From NCBI GenBank assembly GCA_947496555.1, contig CANMDH010000019.1:35536-99535 (forward strand): a DNA stretch of 64,000 nt. Direction: 5' to 3'. A program made the translations under genes and the position numbers. Source of the stretch: an uncultured Aquimarina sp. Lineage in GTDB: Bacteria; Bacteroidota; Bacteroidia; Flavobacteriales; Flavobacteriaceae. The notes under the pieces were generated by a model that saw only the letters and a program-made list of their open reading frames with translations, ran no database searches and was not told where the DNA came from. How positions within the stretch are numbered: position 1 is the first letter of the stretch; the number at the start of each line of letters is the position of its first letter. Below, in pieces: positions 26,995 to 37,700 of this stretch.

Positions 26995-27768
26995 ATGAAT
27001 TCACGAAAAGATCAACTCAAAGCTTTTGATAGGCTGCTTACTATCATGAATGAACTGCGTGAACAATGTCCGTGGGATAGAAAACAGACCATTCAGTCAT
27101 TACGGCACCTTACTATCGAAGAGACTTATGAATTGGGTGATGCTATCCTTGATAATGATCTGGATGAGGTAAAGAAAGAACTTGGAGACTTGTTATTGCA
27201 TATTGTATTTTATTCAAAAATAGGTAGTGAAACCAATGATTTTGATATAGGAGATGTTGCCAATGAGATATGTGAAAAACTAATAAATAGGCATCCACAT
27301 ATTTATGGAGATGTTAAGGTGGAAAATGAAGATGATGTGAAGCGTAATTGGGAGAACCTAAAGCTAAAAGAAGGGAAAGAAAGTGTGTTAGAAGGAGTGC
27401 CAAAATCATTACCGGCACTTGTTAAAGCAAGTAGAATTCAGGATAAAGTCGCAGGAGTTGGTTTTGATTGGGAAGAACCACAACAGGTTTTTGAAAAACT
27501 TAAAGAAGAGTTAGAAGAACTACAGGAAGAGATTAAAATACAAGATCAAGAAAAAATTGAAGCCGAATTTGGTGATGTACTTTTTTCAATGATCAATTAT
27601 GCCCGTTTTCTTAACATAAACCCAGAGGATGCGCTAGAACGTACTAATAAAAAGTTTATTAAACGTTTTCAATACCTCGAAAGAAAAGCTAAAGAAAAAA
27701 ATAAAACGCTTAAAGAGATGACACTCGCCGAAATGGATGTTTTTTGGGAAGAAGCTAAAAATTTGTAA
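26995..27768 (+). CDS. mazG: nucleoside triphosphate pyrophosphohydrolase MazG
   Basis: The 257-residue protein hydrolyses (d)NTPs to monophosphate and PPi, cleaning nucleotide pools; in E. coli it also affects ppGpp. Two MazG all-alpha domains are visible: the first with CPWDRKQTIQSLRHLTIEET, ELGDAI and KKELGDLLLHIVFYSKIG (EExxE and ExxD metal sites), the second with FEKLKEELEELQEEI and EAEFGDVLFSMINYARFLNI. It ends the mnmA run; about 330 bp of AT-rich non-coding sequence follows. Confidence 0.95.
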   Translation: MNSRKDQLKAFDRLLTIMNELREQCPWDRKQTIQSLRHLTIEETYELGDAILDNDLDEVKKELGDLLLHIVFYSKIGSETNDFDIGDVANEICEKLINRHPHIYGDVKVENEDDVKRNWENLKLKEGKESVLEGVPKSLPALVKASRIQDKVAGVGFDWEEPQQVFEKLKEELEELQEEIKIQDQEKIEAEFGDVLFSMINYARFLNINPEDALERTNKKFIKRFQYLERKAKEKNKTLKEMTLAEMDVFWEEAKNL

Positions 27769-28023
27769 TTTTTTATTTTTAGGTTTCCTTACTTCTTAGA
27801 AGAGCTTTACCAAAAAAGACTCTTCATATTTAAAAGAACAAGTAAAATGTTGTTTTTTGGTCGTTATATTATGGTTTTTACGTATTTTTTTAGTTAAAAC
27901 TAACTTTTACAACTCTTGGTTTTACTGGGATTATTGGTAAAATATTATCGGAATACCCTTTCCTAATTGGAAATTGTTAAAAACATGTTGTAAATTAGGG
28001 AGTATAATTATTTAGTAATAATT
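27769..28023. other. non-coding AT-rich leader of the AraC-type regulator
   Basis: I see no open frame of note, no clear terminator for mazG and no exact TAnnTTTG box. The region leads to the ATG at 28024, which starts the out-of-frame signal peptide of the regulator. Confidence 0.5.
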
Positions 28024-29537
28024 ATGCGGCTAACTCAAAAAAATGTTAAATCAATAACTTTATTGATTGTCTTTTCTTTATTTCTTTAGAGGTACAAAGC
28101 TTGCCTTATGAAGTGGATGCAAGAAATGATGATTTGGAGATGTATGTACTTTTATTTCCTCCAGAAAATTCTTTCCAAGAAAGAGAAATAGAATCCAAGA
28201 ATCAATCAACTTCAATAATTTCTAACCAAAAGGATGCAGATTCTGCTGATACGTTTAGTGAACTAGCTTTCTTTTATGCAAAAAGGGGTGAACCTGAGTT
28301 GGCCTGTATGTACATTGAAAAATATATCGGGTCTAGTATGGATGTAACTTTTGTGAATCATAGTTCTTTTGATCAAATAAGAGATTCAGAGACTCACCAA
28401 TTATTGGTAGATAAGTACCTCAAAAAATTTGGATGGTGGGCTATATTTTGTTTTTATGTTGCTTTTGTTGGATATTTTTTATCTGTTGTATTAAATTTTA
28501 GAAGAGGTTCTGATAAAACATCAAATTTCTTAATGAGTGCTTTTGTTTTTCTACACTCGTGCTTTATGCTACATATGGGGCTTTATTTTATGAATTATCA
28601 GTATTATTTACCACATACTCTATATCTTTTTACAACATTTTCCTTTTTGTATGGACCACTGATATTTTTTTATTTCAGAAGAGTTACAGAAAGCTATAGG
28701 TTTAGGTCAATGGATCTGTTGCATTTACTACCCACGTTCTTTCTTATAATTTTATTGCTTCCTATATATCTTTTATCTGCCGAAGAAAAGTTACGTATGA
28801 TTATAAATTACGAAAGGCCATATCTTATACTAATTTCAGTTTCCAAATTAGTCTCCTTATCTATATATGGAGGGTTGGTAATTCAAATGTACTTTAAATC
28901 AATCAAAAAGAATATGTATTTGTCAAAAGTGATATACCGTTGGCAACGAAATGTGGTTATTTTTTGTTCAGTTTATATTCTTTCATATGCAATATATGCA
29001 GCGCTAAATATCTTACATATTGGCAGTGGTTATCTTTTTAATGTACAAGTCGCTTCTCTTGCCACTATGGTACTTTATGTAAGTTATACGGCATTTGTTC
29101 AGCCATCACTGTTTGGGAAACTTAAAGTGTTCGTAAATAACGAGTTAAAAAATGATGGTAATAAATATGAAAAATCAGGTCTTACACCAAGCCTTTCATT
29201 AGAACTCAAAATACAACTATTGTATTTATTGAATGAAGAGAAAATCTACAAGCAAAATGATATTACTCTTCAAAAACTTTCTCATTTGCTGGATACTACT
29301 AGGCATAATACTTCTCAGGTCATCAACGAGCATTTTGGGTTGAATTTTTTTGAACTAATTAATAAACACAGAATCGAAGAGGCAAAAGAACTTTTAAGAG
29401 GGGAGAAGTATAAAAACTTTAATATTATTGATGTAGCTTACGAGGTAGGTTTCAACAACAAAGTAACCTTCAATAAATCTTTTAAAAAGTATAATCAAAT
29501 AACACCTTCAGAATACCTAAAACTGTTTACTTCATAA
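28024..29537 (+). CDS. membrane-anchored AraC-family transcriptional regulator, with a one-base frameshift in the signal peptide
   Basis: The main frame (28101-29537, TTG start, 478 residues) has a periplasmic-looking N-terminal segment with a TPR-like stretch (ADTFSELAFFYAKRGEPELA), about seven transmembrane helices (residues ~110-340), and a C-terminal AraC/XylS double helix-turn-helix: YKQNDITLQKLSHLLDTTRH with INEHFGLNFFELINKHRIEE and IIDVAYEVGFNNKVTFNKSF. From ATG 28024 another frame encodes MRLTQKNVKSITLLIVFSLF and hits TAG at 28087. Adding one T to the T-run at 28081-28083 joins it to SLEVQSLPYEVDAR, making an ideal signal peptide and a ~505-residue protein. So either a base is missing in the read or the gene is disrupted. 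It probably controls the adjacent SusC/SusD locus. Confidence 0.82.
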
Positions 29538-30245
29538 ACATTATGTTTTTTCCTTTTGGTAAATATTCTTCAGGAAAAGTAATATTTCTTCGGTAAAGGT
29601 AATTCCTTATAAGGTTTACCCTTCTTGATAACAACTCTTATTTTCTTTATAAATTAATTACTCAAAGGAAAGGTAAGCATATCACTATTTAATATTCAAA
29701 CTTCCTTTATGTTTGTAGAAATAAATAGAGTTAGCCGACTAGATATTCTTGCCTTCCTTTTATACTTGTGTGAGTATAAAAATAAATATAATCTTTAAAT
29801 ATTAGTAATTCATTTAAAGAACACTTTCATACTTTTATTAAATCACTTCTACTAATACTTCCATTTAAAATACATTAGTAATACTTAAGAAAAGGATAGG
29901 TTTTTATGTGTGATTTTGATTTTCGAATCGCTATAATGATAATCTGTTTCAATTTACATTTTAAGATCGGATCTGAGGGTTTTTATTTTTTTAACTCATT
30001 TTTTACAGTTATAACAGTGTTTTTTTTCGATTAAAGGTGAATTTTGATCGGAATTAACATATTTTAAGAAACAATAACTATATTTACGCGATATCATAGG
30101 AAAGGTAAGGGTGAGTTTATTCTAGTTTTGTATTAAATTTCTTTCAAATTTTTTGAACTATTTGAGTTAACCATCAACATAAACTCTTCCTTCCTTTTTA
30201 TGCTAACACTAACAATTAAGTCTAATTTTTTGAAAAATTTTATTT
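29538..30245 (+). promoter_or_regulatory. 708-bp regulatory region between the AraC regulator and susC
   Basis: It contains no convincing gene. There is a TAGTTTTG -7 box at 30123-30130. The 11-mer GGAAAGGTAAG occurs twice in direct orientation (29667-29677 and 30099-30109), and related words such as GGTAAAGGTAA lie near 29594-29604. AraC-type proteins often bind direct repeats, so these are candidate operator sites for the neighbouring regulator. The region is otherwise AT-rich with long T runs. Confidence 0.45.
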
Positions 30246-33200
30246 ATGAGATTACATCATTACAAATTATTCATACTTGCTTTTTTTATGTCAAGTGTGA
30301 TGTTTGCTCAACAAAGTATCTCTGGTACTGTTCAGGGAGAAGATGGGCTACCGCTTCCGGGGGTGAATATTTTGGTAAAAGGAAAATCTACCGGTACTCA
30401 GACAGATTTTGACGGGAAGTACACAATTAATGCAGAAACGGGAGAGGTGCTTTCGTATTCTTATCTGGGGTTTATTACTCAGGAGATAGCTGTTTCCGGT
30501 CAAAGTACAATTAATGTAACACTTCAGGAAGATGTAAGTGCTCTTGAAGAGGTTGTGGTTGTGGGTTTTGGTACACAATCAAAGCAAACGGTAACTACCA
30601 ATATAGCAAAAATCAATGCTGATCAAATTGGTGGTATTACTACTTCTAATTTCCAAAACACATTAGTGGCTAAAGCACCAGGGGTGCAGATTACACAAGT
30701 TAATGGTAAGTTAGAAGGTGGTGTTAAAGTTATTATTAGAGGTCTTTCTTCTGTTTCTGCTTCGCAAGAACCATTATATGTTATTGATGGAATTGAGATG
30801 AACAATAATAATACATCTTCAATTGGAGCTAATTTAAATCCATTATTGTCATTAAATCCAAATGATATAGAATCTATTGATATCCTAAAAGATGCTGCTG
30901 CTGCTGCTATTTTTGGTGCAAAAGGTACTAATGGGGTTATCTTGATTACTACAAAGAGAGGTAAACAACAGAAATCACAAATTTCTGTCGATGTCTCAAC
31001 AGCAATAGGAGAACCTACTAATAAAAGAGATTGGTTAAATGCAGATCAATATGTAGAATTATTGACAGAGTCTTATATCAATAGAACCGGTGCTGATCAG
31101 GCGTCTGCTGATGCTTGGGTAGACGATAGATTGCAAAGATATCAAGGAGATCAGGATTGGAGAGACTTAGATTATGACTGGCAAGAAGAATCTTTTCAGG
31201 ATAGCTATATACAAGATGTTAATGTATCAGTTTCTGGAGGAAATGAAAAAACCACCAGTTTTATTTCTGGATCTTTTAGTGATAACGAAGGTATTGTTAG
31301 AGGTAACACTTTAAAGCGTTGGGGTGTGAGAGCTAATATTGATCACAAGGTTAGTGATCGTTTTAAACTTGGTGTAAATGCTAACTATTCAAGTACTGTA
31401 ATTGGTAGAATTGCGGGAGATAACTCGTTTGTTACTCCGTTACAGGCTATAGCACAAGTACCTACCTCACCAGCATTTCTTTTAAATGGTGATCCTAACC
31501 CAGATACGTTATATGCCAACTTTTTATTACAAGATAGATATTCATTCCGAGAAACTGCCGTAAGAAGAATACTAGGAAAAATATTTGCTGATATAGATGT
31601 TATACCATCTTTGGTTTTTAGAACAGAGTTAGGTTATGATTATTTAAATCAAACAGTAGATAGAAATACCGGACGATTGGCTCCATTTCAATCTACAAAT
31701 GGACAATCTTTTGCTTCTGATAATGGTTCAGAAATTATTTCTACCAATAATTATTTAACCTATGATTATATTAGTGACTCAGGATCTAGTTTAAATTTTG
31801 TTTTAGGTATGAACTATACCAGGTTTAAGAACAGAGCCAACTCTGTAACCGGTGACGGTTTCCCAACAGATAGTTTTAGATCCGTATCAAGTGCGGCAAC
31901 AATTTCTGCAGGTACAGGTACTTTTACAAATTGGGCTCAAGTTTCTTATTTTGCAAGAGCGACTTATGATTATAAAAAGAAGTATCTTTTAAATGCTTCT
32001 CTTCGTCGTGATTCATCATCACGATTTGGTCAGGATGAGAGAGACGGATATTTTCCAGCGGCTTCTGTAGGTTGGATTATTTCTAAAGAAAACTTTTTAC
32101 AAGACTCTAATGTTTTATCAAATTTAAAACTAAGAGCTAGTTGGGGTACTAATGGTAATACACCAATCGATAATTTTGGTAGTTTAGGTCTGTTTGGAGG
32201 AAGTAGTTATGATGGTGCTTCGGGTATTGAATTTACTCAAATAGAGAATCCTAATCTAAAATGGGAAGAAACTACACAAACGAATGTAGGTCTTGACTAT
32301 GGGTTTTTGAATAATCGAATTAGTGGTGAGATAGATTACTATATTAAAAAAACAGACGATTTGATCTTTAGAAATCGACTTCCATTTGAAACAGGTGCAC
32401 CAGATAGTGCAAGAATATTAGAAAATATTGGAAATTTAGAAAATGAAGGTTTTGAATTTGTTTTGAATACAACGAATATTCAAACCGACGATCTAACGTG
32501 GAAAACGAGCTTTAATTTTTCCACTAATAAGAACAAGATAACTAACCTCCCAAATGGAGCGGATTTAATTACAGGACGAAATATTCTTAGAGAAGGAGAA
32601 CCAATTAACTCTTTCTTTTTAGCAGAATATGCAGGAGTGGATCCAGCAAATGGAGATGCATTGTATTATACAAATACAGAAAATGCAGATGGTACTCTTG
32701 ATAGAACTACCACCAATGATTTTTCATTAGCGCAAAGAGTTATTGCCGGAAATCCTAATCCCGAGTTTATTGGAGGTTTTTCAAGTACACTTAATTATAA
32801 AACAGTTGATTTTTCTTTCACTTTTCAAGGACAGTGGGGAGCTAGCTTATATAACAATGCAGGTCAATTTCAAGAGACTGGTTTTGGAAATGGTCTAGAT
32901 AATCAAGATGTATATGTTTATGACAACAGATGGCAACAACCAGGGGATATTACAGATGTGCCTCAAGCAAGATTATTCTTAAATAATGGTCATTCTCCAA
33001 GTACACGATATTTGCAAGATGCAGATTTTATAAGATTAAGAAATGTTACATTAGGATATTCTTTACCTCAAAATTCTGTAGAAAAGATCGGAATGAGCAG
33101 AGTAAGAATCTATTTGTCTGGATTGAATCTTTTGACCATTACAGATTATAGAGGGTATGACCCAGAATCGACTAATGATGATGCTAACACAAATACTAAT

Positions 33201-33269
33201 GTTGGTAATACATTCTATTCTGCACCTCCTGCAAAAGTGTATACGTTAGGTGTTAATTTAACATTTTAA
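30246..33269 (+). CDS. SusC/RagA family TonB-dependent outer-membrane transporter
   Basis: The 1007-residue outer-membrane barrel imports oligosaccharides captured by its SusD partner, using TonB energy. It has a signal peptide (FILAFFMSSVMFAQ), a carboxypeptidase-regulatory-like domain (SGTVQGEDGLPLPGVNILVK, about 26-100), then the TonB box region EEVVVVGFGTQSKQ and the plug with the SusC motif EPLYVIDGIEM and SIDILKDAAAAAIFGAKGTN. The barrel ends in KVYTLGVNLTF with the terminal Phe. The susD gene follows after 8 bp. Placement beside a GH13 amylase suggests maltodextrins or other alpha-glucan oligosaccharides as substrate. Confidence 0.96.
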   Translation: MRLHHYKLFILAFFMSSVMFAQQSISGTVQGEDGLPLPGVNILVKGKSTGTQTDFDGKYTINAETGEVLSYSYLGFITQEIAVSGQSTINVTLQEDVSALEEVVVVGFGTQSKQTVTTNIAKINADQIGGITTSNFQNTLVAKAPGVQITQVNGKLEGGVKVIIRGLSSVSASQEPLYVIDGIEMNNNNTSSIGANLNPLLSLNPNDIESIDILKDAAAAAIFGAKGTNGVILITTKRGKQQKSQISVDVSTAIGEPTNKRDWLNADQYVELLTESYINRTGADQASADAWVDDRLQRYQGDQDWRDLDYDWQEESFQDSYIQDVNVSVSGGNEKTTSFISGSFSDNEGIVRGNTLKRWGVRANIDHKVSDRFKLGVNANYSSTVIGRIAGDNSFVTPLQAIAQVPTSPAFLLNGDPNPDTLYANFLLQDRYSFRETAVRRILGKIFADIDVIPSLVFRTELGYDYLNQTVDRNTGRLAPFQSTNGQSFASDNGSEIISTNNYLTYDYISDSGSSLNFVLGMNYTRFKNRANSVTGDGFPTDSFRSVSSAATISAGTGTFTNWAQVSYFARATYDYKKKYLLNASLRRDSSSRFGQDERDGYFPAASVGWIISKENFLQDSNVLSNLKLRASWGTNGNTPIDNFGSLGLFGGSSYDGASGIEFTQIENPNLKWEETTQTNVGLDYGFLNNRISGEIDYYIKKTDDLIFRNRLPFETGAPDSARILENIGNLENEGFEFVLNTTNIQTDDLTWKTSFNFSTNKNKITNLPNGADLITGRNILREGEPINSFFLAEYAGVDPANGDALYYTNTENADGTLDRTTTNDFSLAQRVIAGNPNPEFIGGFSSTLNYKTVDFSFTFQGQWGASLYNNAGQFQETGFGNGLDNQDVYVYDNRWQQPGDITDVPQARLFLNNGHSPSTRYLQDADFIRLRNVTLGYSLPQNSVEKIGMSRVRIYLSGLNLLTITDYRGYDPESTNDDANTNTNVGNTFYSAPPAKVYTLGVNLTF

Positions 33270-33277
33270 AAAAAAAG

Positions 33278-34633
33278 ATGATGAAATATTTAAAATTTTT
33301 GATAATTATGGTTGCGTTCTGCATGGCGTCATGCGAGAATGAATTAGATATAGAACCACAGCAAAGTATTTCTGGAGGATCAGCAACAGAAACTGCAGAA
33401 AATGTTGAAGCTTTATTATTGGGAGCTTATGATGCAGCTAGAGGAAATGCTAGTACTCCGATAGATGGTAGTTATGATGGAGATATGGCAAATATTGCTG
33501 TTTTATTTGGAAATACGGATCAAGTAGACTGGAATGGAACATTTTCTGGTTTAAGAGATATTTTCTCAAAACAAATGATTAATACTAATGGTGATGCATT
33601 AGCTGTTTGGGGTGATGCTTATTTTATGTTTGGTGCTACTAATACTGTATTGGCAAATTTGGATAAGTTTGAAGATCAGGATTTAAGAGATCAAATAGAA
33701 GGAGAGGCAAAGTTCTTAAGAGGAATTGGTTATTTTGATTTGGCACGTTTATTTGGTCAGCAATATAATGCTGGGGGAGGTAATACTCAACTTGGTGTAC
33801 CAATTGTTTTAGATCCTCCTTCTATTGATGGGCGTGCTATACCTAGAAATACGGTAGAAGAAGTGTATGCTCAAGTTATACAAGATTTGACAGATGCGTA
33901 TAATAATCTACCCGTAGATAATGGTAACAGAGCTGATAGATATGCTGCTCAGGCGGTTTTGGCACGAGTATATCTGCAACAAGGTAACTTTGCTGCGGCT
34001 AGAGATGCCGCAGATGATGTATTGCAAAATAGCGGACATACGTTAATGCCTGATTTTAACTCTGTATTTGATACAGATGATAATACAGCAGAGACAATTT
34101 TTTCTTGGATAATAACAACTCAAGAAGGTGGTAATGCGCAAGTATTACATTTTGCAACTCAAGATTTAGGAGGTAGAGGAGGCGATATCAGTATTAATCA
34201 AGCTTATTTAGATAAATTTGATTCTGATCTGGATGAAAGAAAAAATTATACCTATGAAGGAAACGGATTTGTGTTAAGCTCTAAGTTTGTAAGACAATTT
34301 GCCAATACCGAGCATATTAGAATAGCTGAGATGCATTTAATAAGAGCCGAATGTAACTTTAGATTAGGAACCTCAGTTGGTTTGGCCCCATTAGATGAGA
34401 TCAATGCATTAAGAGGAAGATCTTCAGCTCCGGCACTTGGTGCTTTAACTTTGGATTTAATTCTAAATGAAAGAGAATTGGAATTAGGTTTTGAAGGGTT
34501 TGTTTTACATGATTATAAGAGGACACAACGTGATATAGGGGGATTACCTTATAATGATAATAGACTTGTGTTTCCAATACCTCAGTCTGCAAGAGATAGA
34601 AATGATTTATTGGATCAAAATCCAGGGTATTAA
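33278..34633 (+). CDS. SusD/RagB family outer-membrane nutrient-binding lipoprotein
   Basis: The 451-residue lipoprotein (lipobox AFCMASC, Cys19 followed by ENELD) caps the SusC barrel and binds glycan outside the cell. The helical TPR scaffold contains GEAKFLRGIGYFDLARLFGQ (SusD signature), AVLARVYLQQGNFAAARDAA and LNERELELGFEGFVLHDYKR near the C-terminus; it ends RNDLLDQNPGY, the usual family ending. No SusE/SusF genes follow; a strong hairpin terminator lies 48 bp after the stop, so the operon is susC-susD only. Confidence 0.95.
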   Translation: MMKYLKFLIIMVAFCMASCENELDIEPQQSISGGSATETAENVEALLLGAYDAARGNASTPIDGSYDGDMANIAVLFGNTDQVDWNGTFSGLRDIFSKQMINTNGDALAVWGDAYFMFGATNTVLANLDKFEDQDLRDQIEGEAKFLRGIGYFDLARLFGQQYNAGGGNTQLGVPIVLDPPSIDGRAIPRNTVEEVYAQVIQDLTDAYNNLPVDNGNRADRYAAQAVLARVYLQQGNFAAARDAADDVLQNSGHTLMPDFNSVFDTDDNTAETIFSWIITTQEGGNAQVLHFATQDLGGRGGDISINQAYLDKFDSDLDERKNYTYEGNGFVLSSKFVRQFANTEHIRIAEMHLIRAECNFRLGTSVGLAPLDEINALRGRSSAPALGALTLDLILNERELELGFEGFVLHDYKRTQRDIGGLPYNDNRLVFPIPQSARDRNDLLDQNPGY

Positions 34634-34681
34634 TCTTAAATTATTGATAGAATAAATAGCATTGTGCTATTTATACAGTAT

Positions 34682-34715
34682 AAATCCCATTAATTCATAC
34701 GAATTAATGGGATTT
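34682..34715. terminator. bidirectional terminator between susD and the amylase gene
   Basis: A perfect 15-bp stem AAATCCCATTAATTC / GAATTAATGGGATTT with a 4-nt loop lies between the convergent genes, with T-rich sequence on both outer sides. Confidence 0.9.
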
Positions 34716-34756
34716 TATATTAATAACAATAAGGGCAAATGCGTAATACATACATT

Positions 34757-37700
34757 CTAAGGCTTCAATACCTTTGTAAAAAAGGAAATACCATCTATTG
34801 TAATTTTACAAAAGTAAATTCCAGATGTACTTAAAAAGCCATTTTTATTGAGTTTATGAGAATGTTTTCCTTTAGTTACCATAGCATCAAAAATTATTTG
34901 AGACTCTCCATAAAGGTTAGATATTTCAATTTTAACATTGCTTTGCTTTTTATCAGTATACCACGATATTAGAGAATGTTGAGTTATTGGGTTAGGAGAA
35001 ATAGTAATTTTTGATGGTAGGGCTACATTCTTAACCCTTAATGTATTTGGTTGATTGTCATACCAGGATCCGTTATAATACCAACCATTGGTACATCGGT
35101 TTAAATCGGTAGTTTGAGAAGCCCCGTTATTACTAAATATTATATTGGTGCAATTAGTATTCTCAAATGTATAACGATACCATCCATCTATATCGGCAAT
35201 CATTGTTTCTCCTGGCCACGTTGTAGTATTCCCTGACGGAGTAACGTTCCAAAAGTATATTTCTGGAGATGAAAAAGAATCTGATTTAAAATAAACGGTT
35301 AACTGCTGGGCTTCTTCAGGATTAGAGTCATGCCAAACCCCATTATAATACCAGCCATCTCCACATCTATTTAGATCTGCTGTCTGGTTGGCTCCATTAT
35401 CATTAAAAATAAGGTTCATACAGTTAACATTACTAAATGTATAGGTAAACCATCCATTTCCTTGATCGGCCATTGGTTCTCCTGGCCAAGAAGTACTGAG
35501 AGTAGCCGGACTTGTATTCCAAAAATAAATTTCTGGAGAGTTTAGAGGACCTTTATAATGTATAGTTATAGAATCAGAGTTCGAAAAAGTAAAAGTATTG
35601 TTTACAGTATCAGAGCCCAAACCGCCAATATCATAGGCAATAGCTTTAATTGTGGTATCCTGTGTAATGGAAATGGCAGAGGAGTAAAGAGTAGATGCCG
35701 TAGAAGGCTGATCTCCATTTAATGTATAATATATACGTACTCCATTAGGATTATTATCAGTAGCATTTAATGTCACAGAAACAGTTTCACCTTGTGTAAA
35801 AGAACCGCCTTCTGGAGATATGGATAGAGAAGGAGGTGTGTTAGTATTATCTCTAGGGTCGCTATCATGCCAGATGCCGTTATCATACCATCCATCTTTA
35901 TCTCTGAAAAGGTCTGCCGTTTTATTATTACCGTTATCACTGAAAAGAAGGTTGGTGCTTATAACACCTTCAAAAATATATTCATACCAGTCAGAATTGT
36001 CGATTTGGGTCATTTGTGGTCCTGGCCAGTTACTAGGAGGAAGTGCATCAGGGGATTGGTTCCAGTAATGAACATTTGCCTGTGACCAATTAGTTGGCTT
36101 TTTAAAATAAACTCTTAATCCTTCAATTGGACCAATCTGATAATCTTTTGTAGTAATTTCTGAAGTAGTACCATCTTTATCATAAACGATGGCTTTGATA
36201 GTAGTAGATTCAGTTATAGTAAATGAGCCTGTATATCTGGTACTACTTGCATTAGGATTTGAACCATCTGTGGTGTAATATATATCATAAGGTGACCCGG
36301 CACCTCCTAACCCTTCCATAGAGATTTGAATTGGATTTTCAGATCTGGTATTATTCGGATTAATAACGACAGCGGGATTTAAGGGGCCGTTTACACAGTT
36401 TTCGAAGAAACCACCACCGCATTCTCCTAATAATCCGGGACCATTAAGAACATATATTCCTGCAGAACCCGAAGTAACACTAAAGTTTAAAGTACCATTG
36501 GACACGACTGCTTCTCTGCCAGTAACCGCATCTCTATATATTCCATTAGTCATTCCCGAAATTGAAAAGGAAGCACCACCGTCTTTTGTAAGTCCCACAA
36601 CCACTTCACTATTTTGATATGTTCTACGGTATGCCACGGCGTTTCCGGGAGCATCTTTCCAGCTCCATGCGCCTTTTTGCAGAGCAGGAACCGCTTTACG
36701 AATTGCATTTAGTTTTTTTATATGCTGGTATATTTTATGACTCGAAGCTTGATCAATTACGTCCCCATAATAAGCTCTTCCGGTTTCATTTATGGATCTT
36801 TCTATACCAGATGCATCGTGAATATCGGCAAATTCCCCGGCTTTAAACCTCATTTCTGTACCATAATATACAGCAGGAATTCCTCGCCAGGTAAACATGA
36901 AATTCATACACGCGGCTAGATTTTCGTCAGAACCACCATACCGTCTGTTCCAATCGTTATTAGGTCCAAAATCGTGATTGTCGAGCCAAGTTACTAGTGT
37001 AGAAGGGTCACTATATAAATGATCATATCGAGCGGCAGCTTTAACGGTAGAAAAGGATTGGCCTTCTTCAAAAGTACCATGAAATGTAGCTTCAGCAAAG
37101 AAATCTATTACAGCTAAATTTAATGGTTCTGAGTTATTAACTGCTCCTCTCCAGGTATAATAGTGCGGGTTTATCTCGTCTACCGGATGCAGTTCATGAC
37201 GTTTTTGTGCGACTTCACCAAAAATGAAGAGATCTGGGTTAATAGCTTTAAAAGCATCGTAGAAATAGATAATATCTTCTCTGCTTATATGTTTTACCGT
37301 GTCCCATCTAAAAGCATCTACTCCCATATTAATAAAGGTAGCATAGGCGTCAACCAGGTAGTCTCTTACGACCTGGCTTCCGGTATTTAAGTCGGGAGTA
37401 TCTCCTGCCAATGCTCTGTTCTGAAGATTTTCGATGTCATCAAAACCTTGAGCAAATCCATTACCCGAATGATGATACCAATCAGGGTCTGAGGTATCTA
37501 CATAATTCTCTTTACTAGGGAAATTGAAAGCAGCCAAATTTTGATTGTAGGGAGGAGGCATTTTTGCTAAGTTTGCTCTACTCCATATCAATCCATCTTC
37601 GGGATTAGGAGTTAAACCATCGTATTCCCAATTTGGATTATCCGGTGCATACCAGGGAGCGGTAGGATCTGTATTATATTTGATCTCAGCCACATCTTTT

